Shown piece after piece: positions 8,300-17,749 of a stretch of DNA of 34,006 nt; within the stretch, counting starts at the first letter, position 1, and each line of letters opens with the position of its first letter. The notes under the pieces are model-generated. The model worked only from the letters and a program-made list of their open reading frames with translations. It was not told the origin of the DNA and searched no databases. The DNA is taken from NCBI RefSeq assembly GCF_000298295.1, contig NZ_AMGM01000049.1, forward strand, positions 1 through 34,006. Direction: 5' to 3'. The translations under genes were made by a program, and so were the position numbers. Origin of the DNA: Cecembia lonarensis LW9 (GTDB lineage Bacteria; Bacteroidota; Bacteroidia; Cytophagales; Cyclobacteriaceae).

Positions 8300-9421
8300 C
8301 TAATTGTTCCCTAAGTGCTTATTTATAGCTTCTAATAAGATCAATTCATCCGAATCTTCATGATATTCCCAAAACATCATTCCTGCTAATCCTTTTTCTT
8401 TTATAAAATCAGCTTTAGCTTTAATTGAACTAGAATTTTCATATGTCAAAAAAATTGAATCTTTTTCATTCCATAAATAAGGGGCTTTACTAACACTGTC
8501 CCAATATTGCTCGTAATCAGGATTATCCAAAAATAATTGGATGTCTTTGAAAGAAAAATTTCTCCAACCTTGGGCTGACTGATAAAGTCCTGAGTTAATA
8601 GGATACACAGATTTCCAGGCCTTACCATAAAATGCTGCCCCCAAAACCAGCTTTTTTGCCGGCACTCCTGCTTCAAGATGTAGTAAAACTGCATCATATG
8701 CTGATCGCATACTATCGTTTGAAGCAAACAAATTGGCATGATGTCCTGTTTCGCTGGCCCAGACTCCTGTAAAATCATAGGTCATTATATTAATATAATC
8801 AAGGTGTTTTTGAGCTTCTCCGAGATTGTTAGCATCTACATAAGCCTTAAAACCACCAGAAGCAATGGTATTTAGGTAATATTTCCCATGTATTTCACCT
8901 AAACTATCCAATGCACTTCGTACAGACTCAAGCATCAAAACAAAATTCTCACGATCTTCTTCTCTGTATGGGTTATCATTACCAGGAAGACCTGGATACT
9001 CCCAATCAAAATCCAACCCGTCTAATTGATGCCTAAGTAAATATTCTAAAGCTGAATCTGTTAATCGTTTTATTCCTTCAGGTGACGATACAGCATTTGA
9101 GAACCCTTTAGACCAGGTCCAACCTCCTATCGAAATTAGTATCTTTAGATCGGGATTTACAGTTTTCAGGGAATTGAGTGCAGCCAAATTCAGACTATCC
9201 TGCTCAAATCTCCCATCGCCTTCTGTGACTCTTCCATCAATCAAATTTGCGAATGCGTAATTTATATGAGTAAATGAAAAGGGATCTATAGCGCTAATAT
9301 CGAGATTTTTCCAGCCCGCTACATAGCCTATTACCTTAAATGGTGGTTCATTATTTGATAATTCGGTATTAGTGGAGCAACCATTAGCGAATAAAAAAAT
9401 TAATAGAAATAGATTTCTCAT
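8300..9421 (-). CDS. GH18 chitinase-like surface lipoprotein
   Basis: Glycoside hydrolase family 18 (373 residues) that hydrolyses beta-1,4 bonds next to N-acetylglucosamine through substrate-assisted catalysis. The N-terminus is a lipoprotein signal with lipobox FANGC, Cys15. The family motif DGLDFDWEYPG is complete, with D134, D137, D139 and the acid/base E141. SIGGWTWSKGF (about 97-107), MTYDFTGVW and the closing GMMFWEYHED are typical of true chitinases rather than chitinase-like lectins. The whole protein is one TIM barrel with no carbohydrate-binding module. Placed directly after SusC and SusD, it is probably a surface enzyme that makes chito-oligosaccharides for import. An endo-beta-N-acetylglucosaminidase acting on N-glycans is the alternative. 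A terminator-like hairpin lies 17-45 bp before the start codon. Confidence 0.92.
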   Translation of the reverse strand: MRNLFLLIFLFANGCSTNTELSNNEPPFKVIGYVAGWKNLDISAIDPFSFTHINYAFANLIDGRVTEGDGRFEQDSLNLAALNSLKTVNPDLKILISIGGWTWSKGFSNAVSSPEGIKRLTDSALEYLLRHQLDGLDFDWEYPGLPGNDNPYREEDRENFVLMLESVRSALDSLGEIHGKYYLNTIASGGFKAYVDANNLGEAQKHLDYINIMTYDFTGVWASETGHHANLFASNDSMRSAYDAVLLHLEAGVPAKKLVLGAAFYGKAWKSVYPINSGLYQSAQGWRNFSFKDIQLFLDNPDYEQYWDSVSKAPYLWNEKDSIFLTYENSSSIKAKADFIKEKGLAGMMFWEYHEDSDELILLEAINKHLGNN

Positions 9422-9437
9422 TGCATATGTATCTAAA

Positions 9438-9466
9438 AAAAGGTGCCATTGGTCATGGCACCTTTT
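9438..9466 (-). terminator. Terminator-like hairpin between susD-like and GH18 genes
   Basis: Perfect 12-bp stem AAAAGGTGCCAT / ATGGCACCTTTT with a 5-nt loop. Read on the minus strand it ends in seven T (complement of 9435-9441), the form of an intrinsic terminator. It lies 22 bp after the SusD-like stop and 17 bp before the GH18 start. There is no room for a normal promoter between hairpin and gene, so the downstream genes most likely depend on read-through. The hairpin may instead protect the susCD mRNA 3' end. Confidence 0.8.
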
Positions 9467-9488
9467 GAATTGAACAAATCATTATGGA

Positions 9489-11066
9489 TTAATTTCCACC
9501 ATCCCACCAAGTTTTGGTCATAAGGAAATCACCGCCTATTCTGGCTCTTGCAGCTTCATAATTTTCTGGATTAGCTCCTATTTCAGCCTCCCAATAACGA
9601 AGTCTCCTTGGAATTTCGTTGGCTTCAAACCTATTAGGATCTTGCGTTGGTTCCAATATTGGGAAACCAGTTCTTCTCCAATTAGACCATGACTCTATAT
9701 CATTAAGCCAAGTAGCTGCCCAATACTCTTCGCCAATTAATCTTAATTTATCTTGGTTAGAAGCAGAAGCAAAGCCTCTCCCAGCTATATATGCATTGAT
9801 TTCCTCTGCAGATCTGGCGAAAGAGGGATCAAATGCTACCCAAGCATTAATTGCTCCTGCCACTCCATTGGCAAAATGGGTATTTGCATCAGAACTAATC
9901 CAACCTAAAACTGCAGCTTCTGCTTTCATCAATTCAACTTCAGCATAAGAAATCAACCAATATGGGTCTTCCCAATCTAAATATTTCAGATTAAGCATGG
10001 AAAACATCCTGTTACCAACACCAGGGCTTGTAAATTCCTCAACTTCAGCGGGAGTCAATACATTTCTGATTGTGGTAGAATTATAACCATTTGGCATACC
10101 TCTCTGCGCCGCAGGATCAGTATTCCAGGTGGAAGGATCTGCTTCAGGATTACCTAAACCACCGGAAACAATCATCAACCTCGGATCATTGTTATCTTTC
10201 ATCCAATCAATGAAAGTCTTACTTATTTTACAATCACGGGAATACTTGTAGGTATTCCAATATCCGTCATTTAAGCCATTCCTATTTACACCAAAAGGAC
10301 CTGTTGTAAACTGAATTGTACCATTATCAGCGTTAGAGGTAAATGCTCCACTATTATTAGCCTCTACGAATACCTCTCTAGCTTTTTGAGGATCTACATT
10401 ACTCATTCTCATGGCAATTCTCATCAAAAGAGAATTTGTAAACTTTTTCCACTGATCAATATTACCACCGTACATAAAATCCTGTGAAGCAATACTTCTG
10501 GCACTGTTTGAAAACATTTCTCTTGCTGCCTTCAATTTATCAACCATATCATAATAGATATCCCTTTGTTGATCATAAACAGGAAACCAGTTTTCCTCTC
10601 CCTCTAAACCTTTCCCAGCCTGAAAATAGGGTATATCCCCATATAAATCAGTCATTCTATGCAAATCAAATATCCGCATAACTGTGGCAGCGGCATGAAC
10701 ATTGGCTTCAGCAGGATTCCCCTCTGTCTTATTGATTACATGTGAATATAAGCGGATAACATCTGTGTAATGCCTTTCCATGTATGCACCACTATATTGC
10801 GCATTATAGAAATACTTATCACCACTAAAATACCCCGCTAAAGAAGATGTGTGCTGAATCATTGTTGCAGCATAAAGCATATTTGCCCTTGTATTTTCAT
10901 ACTCCCCTGCTATCCTTAAAGTTGCTAAGGAAAACAAATACTGCATATCCATGTCAGTAACGGCATTCGGATCGATATTCATATCGAATAATGCTTGTTC
11001 GTCACAAGACGAAAATGTCAAAGTTACAGCTAATAAAAGACCTGTTATTTTTCGTATAGCGTTCAT
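9489..11066 (-). CDS. SusD/RagB-family glycan-binding outer-membrane lipoprotein
   Basis: SusD-like lipoprotein (525 residues, normal for the family). The signal peptide ends in FSSC with the lipidated Cys at residue 21, followed by DEQALFDMNIDPNAVT. The N..DPN.. wording and the following LF.LAT.....EYENTR region fit the SusD-like group with the DPN motif (SusD-like_2). The rest is a TPR-rich helical fold with many aromatic residues, including YWLISYAEVELMKAEA, the typical 'seaE' helix of SusD proteins. It caps the SusC channel and binds the oligosaccharide on the cell surface. It is 29 bp downstream of the SusC-like gene on the same strand. The ligand is inferred from the adjacent GH18 enzyme to be a GlcNAc-containing glycan, with moderate confidence. 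Confidence 0.93.
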   Translation of the reverse strand: MNAIRKITGLLLAVTLTFSSCDEQALFDMNIDPNAVTDMDMQYLFSLATLRIAGEYENTRANMLYAATMIQHTSSLAGYFSGDKYFYNAQYSGAYMERHYTDVIRLYSHVINKTEGNPAEANVHAAATVMRIFDLHRMTDLYGDIPYFQAGKGLEGEENWFPVYDQQRDIYYDMVDKLKAAREMFSNSARSIASQDFMYGGNIDQWKKFTNSLLMRIAMRMSNVDPQKAREVFVEANNSGAFTSNADNGTIQFTTGPFGVNRNGLNDGYWNTYKYSRDCKISKTFIDWMKDNNDPRLMIVSGGLGNPEADPSTWNTDPAAQRGMPNGYNSTTIRNVLTPAEVEEFTSPGVGNRMFSMLNLKYLDWEDPYWLISYAEVELMKAEAAVLGWISSDANTHFANGVAGAINAWVAFDPSFARSAEEINAYIAGRGFASASNQDKLRLIGEEYWAATWLNDIESWSNWRRTGFPILEPTQDPNRFEANEIPRRLRYWEAEIGANPENYEAARARIGGDFLMTKTWWDGGN

Positions 11067-11095
11067 AATTCTTTCAATTTTGATTTTACAGTTCC

Positions 11096-14000
11096 TTAGA
11101 AGTTCAAATTGACATTAAAACCAAAGTTTCTTGTCACCGGCATTGCAAAGAACTCTAAGCCCTGACCATTTCCTGATACCGTATAAGCAGATTCAGGATG
11201 AATGTTTGGAACATTAGACCAAAGCAAAGCCAGGTTTCTACCCACAACAGATATCGATGCTGACTCAAATGGTGTTTTAGCCAACAAATTTCTTGGTATA
11301 GTATATCCAAATGATAGTTCTCTAAGCTGAATAAAAGAAGCATCATAGACGATATTTTCAGTAACTTGAGCATACCTGCTGTAATAGTTATTCAGCCAAT
11401 AGTTATCAGGGTCACCAGCTACAGCAGGAATATTCCAAGTCCGCGCCTCTCCATCTCTAGTGACTCCTGATACGGTTAGGCCATTTTCACGCCCCACCAA
11501 TGTTTCTTGATGCAAACCATTTGAATAAGCGAAAAAGTTGGTTCCCGAAACTAAACTTCCGCCATATCTCATATCAAATAATACCATCAATCTAAATCCT
11601 TTATAAGAGAAATTATTGGATAAACCAGCTGATACAGGGTGTCTACCTTCTGCCAATGTTTCCAACCCGTCCGTCCAAACAGGTAAGCCGTCATCATCAT
11701 ACACTTTCTGACCATCAATTGTTAAATGCTTAAAACCTGCAATCATGCCCAAAGGCTGACCTACTATATGACGGATTCTTTCCCTTCTTAATCTGGATTC
11801 ATCCAAGTTGATGAATTCAATTGGATCGCCTGCTGCATTATTACCCAAACTGAGAACCATACTTTGGTTGTTTGCATAATTCAAAGAGAAATCCCATTGG
11901 AAATCCCTGTTTCTAATGGCAGTAACGTTCAATAACAGTTCTATACCTCTGTTTCTTAATTCACCTATATTAACTATTGTAGATCCAAAACCAGATGTTG
12001 CTGAAATACCTGTTGCCAATATGTCATTGGTTGTAGTTCTTTCATAGTAAGCCACATCAAGACCTAATCTATTGTCAAAAAATCTCAAATCTGCTCCAAA
12101 TTCATATTCTGAGGATAAATATGGCTGAAGTGCGTCATTTGGAATTGATCCATTATTAATTTGTCCAAGGCTTCCGCCCAAATGTCCTGCACCAACCAAT
12201 CCATAAGTCAGGTTAAGAGCGTAAGGATTTGGCGCTCCACCACCCGTTTGCCCCCAAGAAGCTCTTAGTTTAGTAAAGGTTATGGCTTTGGGCATTTCAA
12301 CTACATCACTAAGAACAAAGCTTGTGCTTACAGAAGGGTAAAACAACTTGCTGTTTTCAGGTGCTAATGTCGAAAACTGATCTTGTCTTGCAGTTAAATT
12401 CAAGAACAAGAAGTTTTTATACCCTAAATTTGCAGAACCAAAGAAAGAGTTAATTCCCCATTCCGAAAACCCATAACCCACTGAAGGATTTGCTACGTTT
12501 CTAACACTAGAAAAGAAAGGTACTACCAACTCATTTCCCCCACCTCGGAGACTTTCAATGGATCTTCTCATTCTATTTGCTCCCACCATAGCATCAACAG
12601 AGAAGTCTCCAAAATCCTTTTGTGCACCAATGAACAAGTCAAGATTATCCTCTCTAATAGTCCTTTTGGTGACATTATAATCACCAAGGGGCTTGTAGGC
12701 AGTTCCGTAAGGTTCGGAAGAGTCATCAGTCCTTGCTTGAAAATCTGTTCCCGCTCTCCCCATTACATATAACCAATCGGTAATATCATACCTTAAAGAT
12801 GCCTGACCCAATACCCTATCTGTTACATCTTCTCTGTAAAATTGGTGCGCAGCCCAATACGGGTTGGTCTGAAAGACATTCTGCTGATACCTTAATTCTC
12901 TTAAGTCTTCTTGTGCTCCCAATTTTTCACCAGGGCCTCTCATTGCTGAAAAAGGTAAGTTCCCAGGCCTGTTAAGAACTGAAAAATTAGCATTTCCCGG
13001 TGAATCTGACAGTCTAGGCCTATTTTTTGCATTTTGATTTGAATATTGACCACTAAAATCAAGTGTTAATTTTTCACCTAATTTACTGTTTATATTAACA
13101 TTGAGAACTTTACGCGTGAAACCTGCATTTGGCATAATATCCTCATTTTGCAAGTCTGAGTAGGCAAATCGGTAAGTACCCTTTTCATTTCCCCCACTCA
13201 AAGCGACAGAATTATTTATAGTTAAGCCTGTTCTGTAGAAATCATTAATGCCCTCACCAGTATGCGCGTATGGCCTTGAAACTCCGTCAAATTGAAGAGA
13301 AGGTACACCATCATACCTAGCCCCCCAATGACCTTGGCCAACTTCCATTGCTTCATCTGCAGTCAAAGGCCTAATACCATCTCTACCTGGCCCATAAACT
13401 CTTTGATAATCCGTAAGATCCCAAGCACGATCAAAAGTAATGTTACTGTTTAATGAAACACCAATACCTTTTCTAGCTTTACCAGATTTAGTTGTAATCA
13501 AAACCACACCATTAGCCGCCCTAGCACCATATAAGGCAGCAGCTGCATTACCTTTCAAAACAGAGATACTTTCAATGTCATCTGGGTTGATGGAAGCTAA
13601 TCCATCACCGCCATCATTACCTCCCCACATTCCAGCATTGCCTAGATTTCCTGTTTCAATTGGCATACCATTCACCACATATAGAGGCTGATCATTTCCT
13701 GTCAAAGAAGAACCGCCTCTAATCACTACTCTGGTAGAACCTCCTGCTCCTGTGGCAGGGGGCGATACATTTACACCTGCGATTTTACCTGTTAATGCAT
13801 TTCCTAAATTAATCGCTCTGGATTCAGTAAATTTGTCACCACTAACTTGGGTCACGGAGTACCCCAAAGCCTTTTTATCTTTTTCCATCCCAAAAGAGGT
13901 TACTACTACTTCGGCCAAGTCTGACATATCCTCATCAAGTGTCACATCCAACTCTGAACGATTACCAACCAAAACCTCTTGAGGAGAAAAACCAATAAAA

Positions 14001-14224
14001 GAAAACACCAGCGTAGTGGTATTGGTAACAGAAATCGAATACCTACCATCCAGGTCGGTGGTAGTACCAGTATTAGCCTGCCTATCCAGGACATTTACCC
14101 CTGGAATTGGCTCACCTGAAGGGTCCACTACCCTTCCAGAAAGCACACGCGATTGAGCAAAAGCTTCTTGCTGGAGGACAAACCCTACCAACAACGCGAA
14201 CATCAATTGTACAAGTTTTTTCAT
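11096..14224 (-). CDS. SusC/RagA-family TonB-dependent outer-membrane transporter
   Basis: TonB-dependent receptor of the SusC/RagA type (1042 residues). In order there is a signal peptide ending AFAQ (residue 24), a carboxypeptidase-regulatory-like beta domain (about 27-105, with GRVVDPSGEPIPGVNVL), then a plug domain (about 115-240) holding the signature segments NALTGKIAGV, VIRGGSSLTGNDQPLYVVNG and NPDDIESISVLKGNAAAALYG, followed by a 22-strand-type barrel ending in a terminal aromatic, FNVNLNF. It imports the glycan captured by the SusD-like partner with energy from TonB-ExbBD. It is the first gene of a four-gene unit (SusC, SusD, GH18, FAD oxidoreductase). No adjacent SusR, hybrid two-component or ECF sigma/anti-sigma regulator is present in the window. 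Confidence 0.96.
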   Translation of the reverse strand: MKKLVQLMFALLVGFVLQQEAFAQSRVLSGRVVDPSGEPIPGVNVLDRQANTGTTTDLDGRYSISVTNTTTLVFSFIGFSPQEVLVGNRSELDVTLDEDMSDLAEVVVTSFGMEKDKKALGYSVTQVSGDKFTESRAINLGNALTGKIAGVNVSPPATGAGGSTRVVIRGGSSLTGNDQPLYVVNGMPIETGNLGNAGMWGGNDGGDGLASINPDDIESISVLKGNAAAALYGARAANGVVLITTKSGKARKGIGVSLNSNITFDRAWDLTDYQRVYGPGRDGIRPLTADEAMEVGQGHWGARYDGVPSLQFDGVSRPYAHTGEGINDFYRTGLTINNSVALSGGNEKGTYRFAYSDLQNEDIMPNAGFTRKVLNVNINSKLGEKLTLDFSGQYSNQNAKNRPRLSDSPGNANFSVLNRPGNLPFSAMRGPGEKLGAQEDLRELRYQQNVFQTNPYWAAHQFYREDVTDRVLGQASLRYDITDWLYVMGRAGTDFQARTDDSSEPYGTAYKPLGDYNVTKRTIREDNLDLFIGAQKDFGDFSVDAMVGANRMRRSIESLRGGGNELVVPFFSSVRNVANPSVGYGFSEWGINSFFGSANLGYKNFLFLNLTARQDQFSTLAPENSKLFYPSVSTSFVLSDVVEMPKAITFTKLRASWGQTGGGAPNPYALNLTYGLVGAGHLGGSLGQINNGSIPNDALQPYLSSEYEFGADLRFFDNRLGLDVAYYERTTTNDILATGISATSGFGSTIVNIGELRNRGIELLLNVTAIRNRDFQWDFSLNYANNQSMVLSLGNNAAGDPIEFINLDESRLRRERIRHIVGQPLGMIAGFKHLTIDGQKVYDDDGLPVWTDGLETLAEGRHPVSAGLSNNFSYKGFRLMVLFDMRYGGSLVSGTNFFAYSNGLHQETLVGRENGLTVSGVTRDGEARTWNIPAVAGDPDNYWLNNYYSRYAQVTENIVYDASFIQLRELSFGYTIPRNLLAKTPFESASISVVGRNLALLWSNVPNIHPESAYTVSGNGQGLEFFAMPVTRNFGFNVNLNF

Positions 14225-14700
14225 ATGATTAAATTAAAAGGTGGTTTTTTTGTTTTACATCCCCTATTCATAAAGAATTATATTCTTATGATTTGGACTG
14301 AAACAAACATTACTCAATAAAAACAAAAGATTTATGAAATTAAAAACCTCATAAATAACCTTTTGTGATATTAAATTTGAGCTAATTTATTTTAAAAAAA
14401 GATTTAAAGAAAATTTTTATTGATTTTTTTTACCTATCAATTGGTAATTATTAAATTTTTTAATTTTAAGGGCCGATACTTTTGTAAATATTTTAAAAAA
14501 CAAGCAGTTCATTATCAAAAATGGGTTACACTTGTTTATTTTTTGTAGAATCCGAATAAAAACAGAAGGGCAATTTCTTAATAATACCATTTTTTATCCA
14601 TGAAGAAACTGTGTCAGCAGCCAATTAAAAAAATGGATGTTTTTACCATTGATTAACATTAGGCTTATGGCCATATCGCACAAAATGTAGCAAGAACTAA
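14225..14700. other. 476-bp AT-rich spacer upstream of the SusC-like gene
   Basis: Lies between the GMC oxidoreductase stop and the SusC-like start, both on the minus strand. It is strongly AT-rich with many A and T runs and no open frame that looks coding. By position it must contain the promoter and long leader of the SusCD operon. I found no exact TAnnTTTG box on the minus strand; the nearest is a TAATGTTTG (complement of about 14305-14313) with one extra base. No strong terminator for the GMC gene is visible. Long leaders before SusC genes often carry regulation by small RNAs or anti-sigma systems, but nothing here shows which. Confidence 0.5.
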
Positions 14701-16395
14701 CTATATTCCACCTTTCTTCAGTTCCTTAACAGCATAATCTACAGCCCTTGCTGTCAATGCCATATAGGTTACAGAAGGATTCTGGGAACCCGTGGAAGTC
14801 ATACAGGCCCCATCAGTCACAAAAACATTTTTTGCCTGATGTATCTGATTCCATCCATTTAAAAGTGAAGTCTGAGGATCTCTCCCCATTCGCACACCAC
14901 CCATTTCATGAATATCAAGACCGGGTGCTTGCTGGGTATCCCATGCCCGTATGTTCTTACACCCCGCAACCTCAAGCATTTCAGTACCCTGCGCTAAAAA
15001 ATCTTTAATGATTTTTTCATCATTATCATCATAATCAATGGATATGACTAGTTGAGGGATACCCCAAGCGTCCACATCAGAGGGACTTAACCGAACGTGA
15101 TTATGCTCTTTAGGAATGGTTTCTCCCTGCATCATCATAAATACATGCCAAGGCCCTGGCTCTGAATTTTTTTCCTTGAAATCAGGACCAAAAGGCTGAT
15201 CCTTAAAGCTTCCCCATGCACCTCTTCCTGCAGTATAAAAACTCATATAGCCCCTTAAAAAATCGGTTTCCTGTTTATGGACATTGCGGAAATTGGGCAT
15301 CATGACCGCTGTAGGACGTCTACCGAAATAGTATTTGTCTTCATAGCCTTCAAATGAGGCGGAGATATTTCCCCTGTAATTATGAAATGCCACATACTTC
15401 CCTAGCAGTCCGTTATCATTTCCTAACCCATTTGGAAATCTATTGGAGGTACTATTGAGTAGAATTAGGTTCGAGTTTAAAGCCGATGCGTTTAAAAAGA
15501 TAACCTTTGCAAAATACTCCACTACTTCTTTGGTTTCAGCATCTACAACCCTTACGCCTGTGACTTTTTCCTTATTATCATCATAGATTATGGAATGCAC
15601 CACAGCATCAGGTCTTAAGGTTAAATTACCGGTGGCTGCAGCAGCTGGCAAGGTTGCGGAATTGGAACTGAAATAAGCTCCAAAAGGACAGCCTCTGTAG
15701 CATTGATTTCTGGCCATACATTGGCCTCGCCCCATTTCCAAGTGGTGCCGGGCAGGCTCGGTCAAATGCGCACATCGACCGATCATCACATGCCTGTCTT
15801 TATAAGATTTAACAATCCTATCCCTTATTACTTTTTCCACGCAATTCATTTCCCAAGCGGGCAAAAACTCTCCGTCGGGCAAGGTTTCTACACCATCATA
15901 ATTCCCACTTATACCGACAAACCGCTCCACATAACTGTACCATGGAGCAAGGTCATCATACCTTATCGGCCAGTCCACAGCAAAGCCATCCCTTTCAGGT
16001 GCTTCAAAATCAAACTTACTCCAACGTTGCGTTTGCCTGGCCCAAATCAAGGACTTTCCACCTACCTGATAACCCCGAATCCAATCAAATGGCTTTTCCT
16101 GCTGATAGGGATGGGCGCTGTCTTTAACAAAAAAATGCTTTGTATCTTCCTGGTAAGCATAACATCGATTGACCACAGGGTCCTGTAATTTATCTGCCAA
16201 GGAAATTCTATTGCGACGGGGCATTTCCCAAGGATTTGAAAGCATTGTAGGATAATCCTTTTTGTGCTCCACCATTCTCCCACGCTCCAGCACCAAGGTC
16301 TTCAATCCTTTTTCACACAACTCTTTGGCTGCCCAGCCTCCGCTGATACCTGATCCTATCACAATGGCATCAAAGTAATTTGTTTTCTTGGCCAT
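14701..16395 (-). CDS. GMC-family FAD-dependent oxidoreductase
   Basis: Glucose-methanol-choline family oxidoreductase (564 residues), normally oxidising an alcohol or sugar hydroxyl. The ADP-binding motif is G14-S-G16-I-S-G19-G near the N-terminus, followed by the strand end VLERG. The C-terminal GMC domain carries HEMGGVRMG with H496 and TGSQNPSVT with N539, the usual catalytic His/Asn pair. No signal peptide or Tat motif is visible, so a cytoplasmic location is expected. A CARNQCYRGCPFGA-like segment (Cys-rich, near residue 230) matches a bacterial subgroup that often pairs with a small gluconate-dehydrogenase-type subunit 3; no such partner is adjacent here. It follows the FtsX-type permease by 4 bp and is the last gene of the lpxK-led run. 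The substrate is unknown. Confidence 0.9.
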   Translation of the reverse strand: MAKKTNYFDAIVIGSGISGGWAAKELCEKGLKTLVLERGRMVEHKKDYPTMLSNPWEMPRRNRISLADKLQDPVVNRCYAYQEDTKHFFVKDSAHPYQQEKPFDWIRGYQVGGKSLIWARQTQRWSKFDFEAPERDGFAVDWPIRYDDLAPWYSYVERFVGISGNYDGVETLPDGEFLPAWEMNCVEKVIRDRIVKSYKDRHVMIGRCAHLTEPARHHLEMGRGQCMARNQCYRGCPFGAYFSSNSATLPAAAATGNLTLRPDAVVHSIIYDDNKEKVTGVRVVDAETKEVVEYFAKVIFLNASALNSNLILLNSTSNRFPNGLGNDNGLLGKYVAFHNYRGNISASFEGYEDKYYFGRRPTAVMMPNFRNVHKQETDFLRGYMSFYTAGRGAWGSFKDQPFGPDFKEKNSEPGPWHVFMMMQGETIPKEHNHVRLSPSDVDAWGIPQLVISIDYDDNDEKIIKDFLAQGTEMLEVAGCKNIRAWDTQQAPGLDIHEMGGVRMGRDPQTSLLNGWNQIHQAKNVFVTDGACMTSTGSQNPSVTYMALTARAVDYAVKELKKGGI

Positions 16396-16399
16396 AACT

Positions 16400-17644
16400 T
16401 TATTCGTATCTCAAAGATTCTATGGGGTCCAACTTACTGGCCTTCCTTGCTGGAAAATAGCCGGACGACAACCCAACAAAAATACAAATTACGAAAGCAA
16501 CAAATATCCACAACCAGGGTATTAAGAATCCGCCCGGACCAATGGCATTGGCCACAATATTTCCAATCCCAATACCAAGTATCACACCCAGAATTCCTCC
16601 TAAAATGCATATGACGATAGCTTCAATTAAAAATTGCTGTCTTATTCTTAAAGGTGTAGCACCAAGGGCTTTTCTGATGCCGATTTCGCGGGTTCTCTCT
16701 GTTACTGAAACCATCATGATATTCATAAGGCCTATGGCTGCCCCCAACAAAGTAATGAAACCGATAGTAAATCCCCCTATTCTTAAATAGCCTGCCACTT
16801 CCTCCAAACTCTCACCCACTGAGCGACTTTTGGTGATTTCGAAAGAATCCTCTTCACCCACTCTATCTCTTCTAATTTTTCTCATTAAACCTGTAGCCTG
16901 CCCCATTTCATAATCTAACTTCAATGGATCTGAGCCGCTTACTGTAACTGTATAACGAAAAGTGCCTCTTGTATCCAGCCTACTCGCATTTTCTACCGGG
17001 ATAAAAATAGCCCTGTCCGGACCAGGACCTCCCCCAACACTGCCCTGTTTTTCCAATATACCTATAATAGTATAACGCCTGCCATACACGGTAATGTAAT
17101 CGTTCAAGGGCTCTTCATCCTTCCCAAAAAGTGATTCCACAATATCAGTACCTATAATGCATACATTGTTACCATACTGTATTTCAGTGTTACTGAAGTT
17201 TCTTCCTTTCTCTATTTTGATGCCTTTGATATTAAAATACAAATCATCCACCCCGGTAAGCCTCACATTCGGGTTGGTTTTTTTTGATCCTTTCTTTACT
17301 TCTGCTGCTCCGGTAACTGTAATAAATACTGTAGAGGGAGCTACGGAAGCAAACTCATTTTGGAACTCAATGGCTTCCCTAAATTTTACAATTGGAAAAA
17401 CCTTCTGTGCCCTGCCATCTTGAACTGCAGGACCACCTGAGGACCCCTTTGATCGTAAATCAAAATTACTCGCCCCCAATCCTGCAAAACTCTCCTCAAT
17501 CTGCGCTTTGATTCCATCGATGGCTGTAAGCATGCCTACCAAGGATGTGATACCGATGGCTATGATTGTTCCAGTCAATATTGTCCTTAGTAAGTTTACC
17601 TTAACTGAATTGAGCGCTTCTTTGATGTTTTCGATCAGGTTCAT
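16400..17644 (-). CDS. MacB/FtsX-type ABC transporter permease without adjacent ATPase
   Basis: ABC permease of the MacB_PCD-FtsX architecture (414 residues from the ATG at 17644). The upstream in-frame ATG at 17686 would add 14 residues not typical of the family, whereas [24 protein letters not shown] is a standard MacB/LolC-like beginning. There is one N-terminal membrane helix (about 20-42), a large periplasmic domain (about 45-285), then three helices in the FtsX domain with the signature [17 protein letters not shown]. These permeases work as mechanotransducers with a separate ATPase and often a HlyD-type adaptor; neither lies in the window. It is followed 4 bp later by the GMC oxidoreductase, so the two are co-translated. 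Role and cargo are unknown. Confidence 0.9.
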   Translation of the reverse strand: MNLIENIKEALNSVKVNLLRTILTGTIIAIGITSLVGMLTAIDGIKAQIEESFAGLGASNFDLRSKGSSGGPAVQDGRAQKVFPIVKFREAIEFQNEFASVAPSTVFITVTGAAEVKKGSKKTNPNVRLTGVDDLYFNIKGIKIEKGRNFSNTEIQYGNNVCIIGTDIVESLFGKDEEPLNDYITVYGRRYTIIGILEKQGSVGGGPGPDRAIFIPVENASRLDTRGTFRYTVTVSGSDPLKLDYEMGQATGLMRKIRRDRVGEEDSFEITKSRSVGESLEEVAGYLRIGGFTIGFITLLGAAIGLMNIMMVSVTERTREIGIRKALGATPLRIRQQFLIEAIVICILGGILGVILGIGIGNIVANAIGPGGFLIPWLWIFVAFVICIFVGLSSGYFPARKASKLDPIESLRYE

Positions 17645-17749
17645 AATTTGTCCGATAAGGAACAGTTTGGTATAGGATGTAGTCAAATAAAGACTAAGTA
17701 TAAAAAACTTATCTGATTTTTTAAATCAAGCCAGAGATTTTTGGGATTT

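Noticed and set aside
14225-14700. Riboswitch or sigma/anti-sigma genes upstream of SusC
   Set aside because: No coding frame and no recognisable structured RNA motif could be read from the sequence by eye.
15703-16188. 161-codon plus-strand frame opposite the GMC oxidoreductase gene
   Set aside because: It is the antisense shadow of a clearly conserved gene and shows no domain or signal of its own.
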